6,609 bases of DNA from Candidatus Collierbacteria bacterium (GCA_003531665.1 DQFC01000014.1:1-6609); one strand, 5' to 3'. Counted from the first letter of the stretch, positions 1-6,131 are shown. Numbers and translations are program-made. Notes: generated by a model from the letters alone, not told the origin.

Positions 1-750
1 CAAGCCGGAAACATCTGGATCTCACCAGTGTACAGTGATCAGCCTACTCCCCTGCCAACCCCTCCACCGACTCCCGTAGTCGAGATCTCTTATCTTCGTA
101 GTTGGATGGCGACAAATCTTTACACTGAGCTGTATACCCCAAACTGCCCTATAGAACCTCTGCGTGGACAAGTACCGTTAACCACCTTAGGTGGAAACAC
201 ATATGTAGTCATCGTTGACTTCGTTATCGATACTGCTGCAGCTTTGAGGTACAGCCAGTACGATTGTACCCAAGCCGGTGGTCTTCACTTCTATACTTCC
301 GATCCCGGAAAGGGTGGGGCTCAGCTTGAATACCTTAACTCAGTTTTCGTCTGGCCTATGTCCAAGGCCACAGTTCAATGGCCCACTACCACCCCCGGAG
401 GCCCCGCAAATTATCCACCGGACGGTTCCAAGATTTCTTTGGCTGATCTTCTTCTCTACCTCGACGAAGTAGGCCAAATAACCGCATACTCCATGTGTTC
501 GGGTTATGTAAACGGCTATATCACCGGCTGGCCAACCGAAGTTCCCATCCGAATGAACGCGGTGACATATTTGGTTGACTTTTCGCCAATTTCCGCCCGC
601 CTGGAAACCACCGTTTTTTGTCATGATACAACAGTCAATGGAAAGTTGGTTCCCGGCCAGAACATAAATCTGACTCTCAGTTCCATTGGCTCCCCTGGAG
701 GATTCCCCTGGATTACCTGGAACGGATGGTACATTTCTCCGTTCAAATAG
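1..750 (+). CDS. C-terminal part of a probably exported protein of unknown function (5' end outside window)
   Basis: The reading frame is open from the first base of the window, so these 249 residues are the C-terminal part of a longer protein; the in-frame GTG at 28 has no ribosome binding site and is not a convincing start. A proline/threonine linker lies at fragment residues about 15-25 (PTPLPTPPPTP). After it comes a region rich in aromatics, glycine and short alternating hydrophobic stretches, as in beta-rich extracellular domains, with four cysteines (C49, C89, C166, C207) that could form two disulfides. There is no transmembrane helix and no sorting motif at the C-terminus, which ends in an aromatic-rich tail (WITWNGWYISPFK). 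The gene stops at TAG and is followed directly by an intrinsic terminator, so it ends its own transcript. I do not recognise the family. Export is inferred from composition and from the neighbouring wall enzyme. Confidence 0.75.
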   Translation, partial: QAGNIWISPVYSDQPTPLPTPPPTPVVEISYLRSWMATNLYTELYTPNCPIEPLRGQVPLTTLGGNTYVVIVDFVIDTAAALRYSQYDCTQAGGLHFYTSDPGKGGAQLEYLNSVFVWPMSKATVQWPTTTPGGPANYPPDGSKISLADLLLYLDEVGQITAYSMCSGYVNGYITGWPTEVPIRMNAVTYLVDFSPISARLETTVFCHDTTVNGKLVPGQNINLTLSSIGSPGGFPWITWNGWYISPFK

Positions 751-759
751 TTTTCTCTA

Positions 760-784
760 CCCCACCGTCCTCGGTGGGGTTTTT
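760..784 (+). terminator. Intrinsic terminator after the first gene
   Basis: A perfect 8-bp GC-rich stem, CCCCACCG (760-767) with CGGTGGGG (772-779), has a TCCT loop and is followed by five T residues (780-784). It lies 10 bases after the TAG stop and separates the first gene from the next promoter. Confidence 0.93.
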
Positions 785-826
785 GATTTTCTAGACAAAG
801 AAATAACATCGTTAACACCCCAGAGA

Positions 827-855
827 TTGTGATTGACCCCTATATAAGATAAAAT
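827..855 (+). promoter_or_regulatory. Probable sigma70-type promoter of the hydrolase operon
   Basis: TTGTGA (827-832; 4 of 6 matches to TTGACA) and TAAAAT (850-855; 5 of 6 to TATAAT) are separated by 17 bases in an AT-rich stretch between the upstream terminator and the gene at 914. A nearby TTGACC (833-838) is a better -35 box alone but has no -10 at acceptable spacing. The untranslated leader would be about 50 bases. Confidence 0.5.
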
Positions 856-913
856 CATTACGTTTTATACAGCTCTCGTTGTCCTTTGAAATTTACATCA
901 TTCAGGAGGAGTC

Positions 914-2470
914 ATGTCCCACAAAAAACTATTTTTGTCCTGGGGCATACTCATTGCCCTAATTTTCTCTACTATCCCCCATTTTGTTTCCGCCCAAGCG
1001 CCAAACACCTGTGAATTTCAGCCACCAGCAGCCTCAAGAACCTCAACCATGGAATCAATCCGTATAGATGGAATGATTTTAGGTTCCGGAAATATTTCAC
1101 CTGACATTAGCTTTGCCGGTTTACATCGCTGGAATACAAGCCAATGGCCAGGAGTCGATTATCTCGTCCCCACCACCATCGTTTTCAAAAACGGCGGAAT
1201 AGTTCGTGTTGCCGGATGGGACAAGGCGGGCGGAGGTTATAGTCTCTTCATTGATGGTGAGGGGCCCTGCCAAGGCTGGCAGATCTTCATCGGACATCTT
1301 GATTACAATCCCGCCGAAAGGTACCAGCAAGGTCAACACATTGGCCCAGACGAGGTGATTGGTGAACCGGGATGCTCCGGATTCGAAGCCAACTGCGAAG
1401 ATCACGGAGACCAAATCCCTAAGCACAATCACTACACTTTGGGTTTCGTAAACAATAACTTCGGCTTCACTGACGGAACGGTTCCGGCTTACGTTGGTGG
1501 TTATTACTGGATCCATCCCGCTCGCATCGAAGGATCAGCCACCGGGTTCCCCGTATCAGTCCCAACAGTTCAAGACAATCCGGGATACGTAGATTTGGGT
1601 AGTGATTTCTTTATGGATAACACCAACGGAGAAATCGTCCCAAGCGTTCTGGAATATACTCCCAAACGCCTTCCGTTCATCGTTCCTGTTTGGGCTTACA
1701 TAGTACTCGCTGGTTGTCTGCTTTTATTGTTTACTCGACACTACAAACCAATCGGGTATGCCGGAATTGCTTCAGTATTCATAATCCTTATTGGAATTTA
1801 TTACGTATCTCCAATACCGGAGGCTCCGGGACAGTTAATATACGTTGAGGACTCGGATTTGGCCATCGGGGCACTGACTTCTCAAACGGCGACCGTCCCG
1901 ACGGATTCAACTCAATCTGTACCTACAAATCCGGTTTCTGAGACAGCATATGTTGCTTCAGAAGACGGCAAACCTTCCAAAAATCCCGCCGACTATCCTT
2001 TAAACATCAGTACACCATGCGAAATCAGTCCGTCGTACCCACAAATCACTCAACAATGGTGTGGACTGATCACTTACTATGCCAAAGAGCGCGGGCTTGA
2101 CCCAAATCTGATTGCCGCTCTACTCCAAGTCGAGTCCTATGGTGGAAACCCAGAGGCTTGTGACGATGACAGTGGCCATATGGTAATAAACGGTATTGCC
2201 ATTTGCGGCTCTCGAGACGGAGCTATTGGCCTCATGCAAGTAATGCCAAGGGATGGAATTTCCGGTCGTAAATACGGGGCTCTTTTTGCCGACAGACCAA
2301 CTTCTTTAGAACTACTAAATCCGGAAATAAACATTGCCTACGGTACAAAGATGTTACAAAATGGCGGTGCCGCGTCCAATGCCCGTGAAGCACTATTCCA
2401 TTACGGACCCAGCGGTGTCGGATATAGCTATGCAGATTCAGTTTTGGCTATATACAACGCAAATAGATAG
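914..2470 (+). CDS. Bifunctional cell-wall hydrolase: M23-like domain, two-helix membrane hairpin, GH23 lytic transglycosylase
   Basis: 518 residues, predicted to act on peptidoglycan outside the membrane. A signal peptide (about 1-27, ending VSA before QAP) is followed by an M23/LytM-like domain (about 50-205): GVDY at 80-83, AGWDKAGGGYSLFI (100-113), GHLD with H128, a Gly-rich IGEPGCSG, and an HNH motif (H171, H173) matching the family HxH. The usual HxxxD ligand motif reads WPGVD, so the His is Trp78; H71 might substitute. Two membrane helices follow (about 254-274 and 280-299), putting both catalytic regions outside. After a Ser/Thr/Pro linker comes a GH23 SLT domain (about 376-518) with the probable catalytic E407 in LLQVESYG, GAIGLMQVMP (436-445), NPEINIAYGTKML and a terminal ALFHYGP...YNANR block. 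Eight cysteines lie in the exported parts. AGGAGG at 904-909 sits four bases before the ATG. VirB1-like helpers of secretion or conjugation machines often have such domains; that role is inferred. Confidence 0.88.
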   Translation: MSHKKLFLSWGILIALIFSTIPHFVSAQAPNTCEFQPPAASRTSTMESIRIDGMILGSGNISPDISFAGLHRWNTSQWPGVDYLVPTTIVFKNGGIVRVAGWDKAGGGYSLFIDGEGPCQGWQIFIGHLDYNPAERYQQGQHIGPDEVIGEPGCSGFEANCEDHGDQIPKHNHYTLGFVNNNFGFTDGTVPAYVGGYYWIHPARIEGSATGFPVSVPTVQDNPGYVDLGSDFFMDNTNGEIVPSVLEYTPKRLPFIVPVWAYIVLAGCLLLLFTRHYKPIGYAGIASVFIILIGIYYVSPIPEAPGQLIYVEDSDLAIGALTSQTATVPTDSTQSVPTNPVSETAYVASEDGKPSKNPADYPLNISTPCEISPSYPQITQQWCGLITYYAKERGLDPNLIAALLQVESYGGNPEACDDDSGHMVINGIAICGSRDGAIGLMQVMPRDGISGRKYGALFADRPTSLELLNPEINIAYGTKMLQNGGAASNAREALFHYGPSGVGYSYADSVLAIYNANR

Positions 2471-2478
2471 GAGGCTTC

Positions 2479-2868
2479 ATGACTTGGGATCAATTTCAAA
2501 AACGGGCCACGAAGATCCATCTCCAACCCCCGATGGTTAACGAACTCGAAAGAAGAAACTTGGTCAAAGATCTACCTGAAAACTTTACAGAGCGAGAAGT
2601 TAGAGCCCTCCTTGAAATCGATAGAAATCTTGATAGGCAAGGGTACACAAATCGTATGGTAACTCAAAGCGGAGCTCAACCGATAATCATTTACTTACCT
2701 ACTGAAATGTCAAATGATGATTCTGATGAAGACGAAAACAATCACGAATGGGTTGTTCCGTTCTCAATCATTCTCATCATCATCACCTTGCTGACCGTCG
2801 TTCTGTGGCATAGAGATCCAAATCTCTTCATTTCTATCCAAAATCTGTTGAAATCTTTAGGAGGTTGA
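2479..2868 (+). CDS. Small single-span membrane protein of unknown function
   Basis: 129 residues. The ATG is chosen because AGGAGG (2469-2474) lies four bases upstream; that site overlaps the TAG stop of the hydrolase gene, suggesting translational coupling. Residues 1-60 are charged and probably helical (NELERRNLVKDLPENFTERE, then VRALLEIDRNLDRQ). An acidic patch (about 79-90, NDDSDEDENNHE) precedes one hydrophobic helix (about 91-110), and a short amphipathic tail follows (113-129). There is no signal peptide. The acidic patch before the helix and HR after it would, by the positive-inside rule, place the C-terminus in the cytoplasm, but this is weak. I recognise no family. Its position between a wall hydrolase and an anchored exported protein suggests a structural or accessory part of the same envelope complex. 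Confidence 0.85.
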   Translation: MTWDQFQKRATKIHLQPPMVNELERRNLVKDLPENFTEREVRALLEIDRNLDRQGYTNRMVTQSGAQPIIIYLPTEMSNDDSDEDENNHEWVVPFSIILIIITLLTVVLWHRDPNLFISIQNLLKSLGG

Positions 2869-2873
2869 TTACA

Positions 2874-3851
2874 ATGAAAAAATTCGATCGATTCTTAAAT
2901 TCTGTTTTAAAGGTAATTTTAATTTTCTTAATCATTCTCGGCGGTTTTGGTGTTTATTGGCTTTTTCGAGAATCACTAAAGTCCGCTCAGCCAAGGATCC
3001 CGGGTAGTGAAGATAATCAAAGAGTTCTCAACGCTTCAACCACTCAAATGTCCGAAGCCGGAAATCCTATCCCCGAACAAGAATATCTCTATCTGTACGT
3101 TCGAGATATTTCCGGACTCCAAGCTTATTTGGACACCCAAGCTAAAAATTGGCTCAATCTGTCCCTAAACATCCACAGTCGTGATATTTCCGGCGTTGCC
3201 ACCAGTTCAGAAAAAGTCGAAAGTGTTCCATGTGGCTGGGGAAATACCGCCGGTGACCTGCTCTGTAGATATGCTCTCATCGAATACACAGCCGTTTACA
3301 AAGGAGTTCTCACCGGTGGTACACAAGCCGAATTTATTCTCCATCCGGTGGTCACCCTAGGTGATGACTGGACTGAAACTAGTCGAACTCCCAAAGGCGA
3401 CAAGATCGAGATAACCTACATTGCCACCGCAACAGTAACTTTTTCCGGGCAGATGTGTATCACGAGTGTAGAAGAAAATACTCCCTCCTCGATTCTCGAT
3501 GGTGAAACTCCTCCAAGCGACGATAGTTACACTATCAAAAGCCTAGATGAAAGACGTCTCTGGCCGGATCTGGGACCTTGGATTTTCCCTACGGGTATCA
3601 ACGAAGAGTATCTCCGCTTGGATGCCTATAAAAAAGCCAAGACCATCGCCCTCTGGCCAAAAAACATTGAAGATCTTTACAGCCTCATCGAACTCGATAT
3701 GAGATCCGGTGGAAGCTTTTACGAAGCCATCAAAAGCTTCTACACTCCAGAGCTAGCCAAGATGTACAACGTCAAAGACTTCATTGTAGTCATGAGTCCT
3801 ACTCGCGGTGACTCTCGGGTTCGCTGTGACGGATCCAATGTCAACAAATAG
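2874..3851 (+). CDS. N-terminally anchored exported protein of unknown function
   Basis: 325 residues from the ATG at 2874. I prefer it to the in-frame TTG at 2865, because that codon abuts the AGGAGG site (2859-2864) whereas the ATG is nine bases away. That site encodes the last residues of the preceding gene, again pointing to coupling. A basic N-terminus (MKKFDRFLNSVLK) and one hydrophobic helix (about 12-31) form a signal anchor, with the remaining ~290 residues outside. The exported part has four cysteines (C120, C131, C195, C318), a beta-rich middle (about 132-200, including YALIEYTAVYKGVLTGG) and a helical C-terminal region (about 243-300). The middle motif faintly recalls DUF4230 proteins, and the topology resembles VirB8/TcpC-type anchors, but neither assignment is secure. 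It is last in the operon and is followed by a terminator. Confidence 0.87.
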   Translation: MKKFDRFLNSVLKVILIFLIILGGFGVYWLFRESLKSAQPRIPGSEDNQRVLNASTTQMSEAGNPIPEQEYLYLYVRDISGLQAYLDTQAKNWLNLSLNIHSRDISGVATSSEKVESVPCGWGNTAGDLLCRYALIEYTAVYKGVLTGGTQAEFILHPVVTLGDDWTETSRTPKGDKIEITYIATATVTFSGQMCITSVEENTPSSILDGETPPSDDSYTIKSLDERRLWPDLGPWIFPTGINEEYLRLDAYKKAKTIALWPKNIEDLYSLIELDMRSGGSFYEAIKSFYTPELAKMYNVKDFIVVMSPTRGDSRVRCDGSNVNK

Positions 3852-3859
3852 TTCCCTTA

Positions 3860-3884
3860 GCCCCTCTTCTAGAGGGGCCTTTTT
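3860..3884 (+). terminator. Intrinsic terminator of the three-gene operon
   Basis: GCCCCTCT (3860-3867) pairs perfectly with AGAGGGGC (3871-3878) around a TCT loop, and a T run follows at 3880-3884. It lies nine bases after the TAG stop of the 325-residue protein gene. Confidence 0.92.
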
Positions 3885-3888
3885 GCAC

Positions 3889-3916
3889 AAAAAAGAGGGC
3901 ACCAAAAGGTACCCTC
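3889..3916 (-). terminator. Intrinsic terminator of the 481-residue membrane protein gene
   Basis: Read on the minus strand, GAGGGTACC and GGTGCCCTC (plus-strand arms 3908-3916 and 3895-3903) form a stem with one mismatch and a four-base loop, followed by six T residues (A run at 3889-3894 on the plus strand). It lies 21 bases after the gene's TAG stop and almost touches the oppositely oriented terminator at 3860-3884, so the convergent units are isolated from each other. Confidence 0.88.
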
Positions 3917-3937
3917 GCAAACGAACTCTCAAAGTCA

Positions 3938-5383
3938 CTAAAACAAGCCTACTGAACCAGTAATGATTTGAATCAATAGCAATACTGCGGTTACAAGCAT
4001 TGATCCATCAAACGGGGAACGAACGCCCCATTTGTCGGTAATCACTCGAATGGCTCGTTCATTTTGAGAAAGTGCTGAAATCAAACCTGCGCCACTAAAT
4101 GCCATCGTATAAGCAACCCAAGCGGTCAGGTGCAGTCCATAAAGGCTTCCAAAGTAAATAGCCAAGCCGATACCTGCGGCTATCATTGTTCCAAGTCTGG
4201 GAGTTTTGTCTTCACTTGGACGCAAAGCTTCAAAAAACGAAACGGCTACTCCAATTATGATGATGAAGTAAATCAGCAACGGGAAACCCATTGCCGCCCA
4301 ATTCTTCAGCTGGAAAACTACTCCTAACTGAACCATTGGTAAAACAGGTGCAGATACAATTTTGGTTACTCCTTGCAAAAGGGCAATTTTATTGAAAATC
4401 AGCCCTCCCACAATTCCAATGACCAAGAAAAACGCGGCTGCCGGAGAGAAATCACGCCCACCCATAAAAGAAACAAGAGCGACAATTCCAATCATCGCTG
4501 CCAACAATATCCCAGCAAAATAGGTTGGAACCCCTGGGGGGACAGCGACAAAGATCACCACCAACGCGCAAGACAAAGCGACGACTGAATCTCCCCACTG
4601 TTTCCTGAACTTTGAATCTCCCATCACAGCCAAAATAATTCCAATTAACTCAGCGAAGATCAGACCCTGCAAACCTTTCAGCCAAGGACTTGAAACGAAG
4701 TCCAACGGATTCGGATTTGTCAAAACAGGCATTGCCTCCTGTGGCATTGAAGAGTCTTGTGATGGATTATCGTCAAAAGCAGGAGAATAGTCTGGGTATT
4801 CGTTTCCGCCACCGGAAATCATAACTGCTGCTACCACGGCAGCCACTACAACCAGCAGAATCGCTACAATCAAAATCGTCTTCTTGATTCCCTTCTTACT
4901 CCCCGTTGTCGGCTTCTCGGCTTCAGCCACGGTTTTCTTCTTCTTTCCAAGCCGAATCTTTTTCAAAAAACCAAGAGGGCTGGCTTTCACAGGCTTCTCC
5001 CCTTGCTCTTTGGTAACATCATCCGCCTTCGCAGTTGGAGAATTCGGGGCAGGAACGGGTTCCGCGGCAGAACCGGTAACGTTTATTGGGTATTTTTCCC
5101 TTAACTCGGCCAAGCGCTTCTCTCGAGGCGAAAGAACGACTTCCGAAGCGGGTGGAGCAGGAATTTCATTTACCAAAAGACTCTCAACCGTGGAAACATC
5201 CTGACCGGCGGCTTTCAATTCAGCCGCCATTTTCTGGAGCGTCCAGCTTTCAGTTTTCGCCGTTTCAAGCAGACCATCCGCTCCGGGGAAACCACCGAGA
5301 ACGTCAAAAAAGGCTATCATTATCTGCCCTTGTGGTTTGGAGGGCATAGAGCCAATCCATCTCGTAAATTTTACGTTATCCAT
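3938..5383 (-). CDS. Polytopic membrane protein of unknown function with a cytoplasmic N-terminal region
   Basis: 481 residues. GGAGGTGA (5387-5394 on the plus strand) supports the ATG at 5383; six bases separate GGAGG from it. Residues 1-75 look like a small helical domain (MIAFFDVLGGFPGADGLLET, then WTLQKMAAELKAAGQDVSTVESLL). A Pro/Ala-rich, charged linker (about 76-165) ends in strongly basic stretches (KKIRLGKKKK, GSKKGIKK), consistent with a cytoplasmic location. About nine membrane spans follow: 168-189, 238-256, 264-281, 287-307, 313-333, 364-385, 397-415, 418-438 and 461-480. The loop at 190-237 is acidic and Pro/Asn-rich, probably external; the short loops with RDF, RPSEDKTPRLG and NERAIRVITDKWG are probably internal. 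No transporter or enzyme signature is visible. A VirB6/TrbL-like membrane component is possible but rests only on the multi-span shape and the neighbours. It is transcribed alone. Confidence 0.88.
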   Translation of the reverse strand: MDNVKFTRWIGSMPSKPQGQIMIAFFDVLGGFPGADGLLETAKTESWTLQKMAAELKAAGQDVSTVESLLVNEIPAPPASEVVLSPREKRLAELREKYPINVTGSAAEPVPAPNSPTAKADDVTKEQGEKPVKASPLGFLKKIRLGKKKKTVAEAEKPTTGSKKGIKKTILIVAILLVVVAAVVAAVMISGGGNEYPDYSPAFDDNPSQDSSMPQEAMPVLTNPNPLDFVSSPWLKGLQGLIFAELIGIILAVMGDSKFRKQWGDSVVALSCALVVIFVAVPPGVPTYFAGILLAAMIGIVALVSFMGGRDFSPAAAFFLVIGIVGGLIFNKIALLQGVTKIVSAPVLPMVQLGVVFQLKNWAAMGFPLLIYFIIIIGVAVSFFEALRPSEDKTPRLGTMIAAGIGLAIYFGSLYGLHLTAWVAYTMAFSGAGLISALSQNERAIRVITDKWGVRSPFDGSMLVTAVLLLIQIITGSVGLF

Positions 5384-5415
5384 CTTTCACCTCCATTTAT
5401 AAATTTCAGAATTAT

Positions 5416-5453
5416 GTTAAAGACCGATCAGCACAAATCGAGCTGATATTAAC
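5416..5453 (-). promoter_or_regulatory. Inverted repeat in the leader of the membrane protein gene
   Basis: ATCAGC (5427-5432) and GCTGAT (5442-5447) pair around a nine-base loop, and GTTAA (5416-5420) pairs with TTAAC (5449-5453) outside them. It lies between the proposed promoter and the ribosome binding site, so it may be an RNA hairpin in the 5' untranslated region or a protein-binding site. AT-richness makes the outer pairing weak evidence. Confidence 0.35.
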
Positions 5454-5467
5454 CCATATTTTACACC

Positions 5468-5497
5468 TTTTTAATTATTTGCAAGAGGGAATGTCAA
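5468..5497 (-). promoter_or_regulatory. Probable promoter of the membrane protein gene
   Basis: A perfect TTGACA -35 box on the minus strand (5492-5497) is followed after 18 bases by TAAAAA (5468-5473; 4 of 6 matches), or after 17 bases by TTAAAA. The -10 box is weak, but the region is AT-rich and lies between the terminator of one gene and the start of the next. The leader would be roughly 80 bases. Confidence 0.55.
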
Positions 5498-5503
5498 GCC
5501 GAT

Positions 5504-5529
5504 AATAAAACGCCCCGCCATGGGCGGGG
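5504..5529 (-). terminator. Intrinsic terminator of the small winged-helix-like gene
   Basis: On the minus strand CCCCGCC and GGCGGGG (5523-5529 and 5513-5519) form a perfect 7-bp stem with a CAT loop, followed by CG and then TTTTATTAT. It lies 12 bases after the stop codon. The T run is short and interrupted, but the stem is very strong. Confidence 0.85.
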
Positions 5530-5541
5530 TCATATTAAGAG

Positions 5542-5922
5542 CTACCTTAACTCAAAATGTACAAGACCGCTTTTTGTCGTAATAAGAACGACATCAAGTT
5601 CTACCAACGATTTCAATACCTCAAGGGGTTTTTCCACTCCAACCAGCCCAGCCCAGGCAACAAAGTCCGCCCGACACATGCCACAGCTGGACAAACCCAT
5701 CAATACACTTAACTGATCCTTATTTAAGCGGAGCGAGGTGTCTCTTAAATCAACGGTGCACATCGGGTATGAGTCCAACTTCAACGTGATGAGATCAAGG
5801 TCCATCAATGCCCGTACGTCACTATCACGCCGGTTTGTTTCCCATTGGGGAATAGTCACCGGAGATCTCAGCACCTGTCGCCACAAAGGCACAGCTTTCT
5901 GGGGAATGCTAATTTTAGCCAA
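5542..5922 (-). CDS. Small protein of unknown function, possibly a winged-helix protein, with a CGMC motif
   Basis: 126 residues if translation starts at the TTG at 5922, which has AGGAGG (5927-5932) four bases upstream, the same spacing as at 914 and 2479. The frame could extend to another TTG at 5961, but that has no ribosome binding site and a likely -10 box lies inside the extension. No signal peptide or membrane helix is present, so it should be cytoplasmic. The second half (about 67-126: LNKDQLSVLMGL, then CGMC, then PLEVLKSLVELDVVLITTKSGLVHFEL) has the helix-helix-helix-wing rhythm of a winged-helix domain, and the first half may be a second, weaker copy ending in ALMDLDLITLKL. The CxxC pair could bind metal or be redox-active, but only two cysteines are close together. 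The family is not recognised; DNA binding is inferred. It is divergent from rplJ. Confidence 0.75.
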   Translation of the reverse strand: MAKISIPQKAVPLWRQVLRSPVTIPQWETNRRDSDVRALMDLDLITLKLDSYPMCTVDLRDTSLRLNKDQLSVLMGLSSCGMCRADFVAWAGLVGVEKPLEVLKSLVELDVVLITTKSGLVHFELR

Positions 5923-5946
5923 TCTTCCTCCTGTGTTAGAGTGCGG

Positions 5947-5974
5947 ATTATCGTACCTCAATATTCTATCACCA
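5947..5974 (-). promoter_or_regulatory. Possible promoter of the small winged-helix-like gene
   Basis: GATAAT on the minus strand (5947-5952) matches TATAAT at 5 of 6 bases. The -35 candidate TGGTGA (5969-5974, 16-base spacing) is weak. Initiation near 5940 would give a leader of under 20 bases carrying the AGGAGG site, in agreement with the TTG start at 5922. Confidence 0.4.
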
Positions 5975-5996
5975 TGCGACGATATCCCAAACGTCC

Positions 5997-6025
5997 TTGC
6001 ATTCTTCGCTCCATCACTCTATAAT
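5997..6025 (+). promoter_or_regulatory. Promoter of the rplJ transcript
   Basis: A perfect TATAAT (6020-6025) is preceded at exactly 17 bases by TTGCAT (5997-6002), which keeps the critical TTG of the -35 box. Initiation near 6032 would place the L10-leader-like RNA at the very start of the transcript and give an untranslated leader of about 170 bases. Confidence 0.75.
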
Positions 6026-6036
6026 CCTTTCTAGTT

Positions 6037-6090
6037 CCAAGACCAGAGGTTTACCCCGCCACGGCGTGGGCAATCAATATCCTCTGCAGA
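6037..6090 (+). ncRNA. Ribosomal protein L10 leader-like element (autogenous control site)
   Basis: The segment has the arrangement of the L10 leader family: an AAGACC lead-in, a stem CAGAGG (6044-6049) with CCTCTG (6081-6086), an internal hairpin CCCGC (6055-6059) with GTGGG (6066-6070, one G-U pair), an A/U-rich asymmetric bulge CAATCAATAT (6071-6080), and CAGA after the stem. In this family the L10(L12)4 complex binds a structure mimicking its 23S rRNA site and lowers expression of its own operon. The location just after the promoter and before rplJ agrees. The assignment is by eye, without a covariance search. Confidence 0.72.
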
Positions 6091-6105
6091 ACAGAAATCT
6101 GTTTT

Positions 6106-6131
6106 GCGCGTCTTGAGTACGCGCCTTTTTT
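6106..6131 (+). terminator. Attenuator-type intrinsic terminator in the rplJ leader
   Basis: GCGCGT (6106-6111) pairs perfectly with ACGCGC (6119-6124) around the loop CTTGAGT, followed by C and six T residues (6126-6131). Lying between the L10-leader element and the start codon, it would stop transcription before rplJ, so it is most likely conditional. A competing hairpin, TTGAGTAC (6113-6120) with GTACTCAA (6132-6139), and an upstream hairpin, CAGAACAG (6087-6094) with CTGTTTTG (6099-6106), overlap it. Confidence 0.85.

Noticed and set aside
833..870. TTGACC (833-838) paired with TTATAC (865-870) as the hydrolase promoter
   Set aside because: The 26-base spacing is too long; TTGTGA with TAAAAT at 17 bases fits better.
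2865..2873. TTG at 2865 as start of the 325-residue protein gene
   Set aside because: It directly abuts the AGGAGG site, leaving no spacing; the ATG at 2874 is nine bases away and is a normal start.
3102..3195. Repeated RDISG (GATATTTCCGG in DNA) in the 325-residue protein
   Set aside because: Only two short copies, without similar flanking sequence; probably chance rather than a domain repeat.
4884..5349. Plus-strand open frames opposite the membrane protein gene
   Set aside because: They overlap a well-supported minus-strand gene, have no ribosome binding sites and have low-complexity translations typical of antisense shadows.
5923..5961. N-terminal extension of the small minus-strand gene to a TTG at 5961
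   Set aside because: It has no ribosome binding site, and a GATAAT -10 candidate and the AGGAGG of the downstream TTG lie within it.
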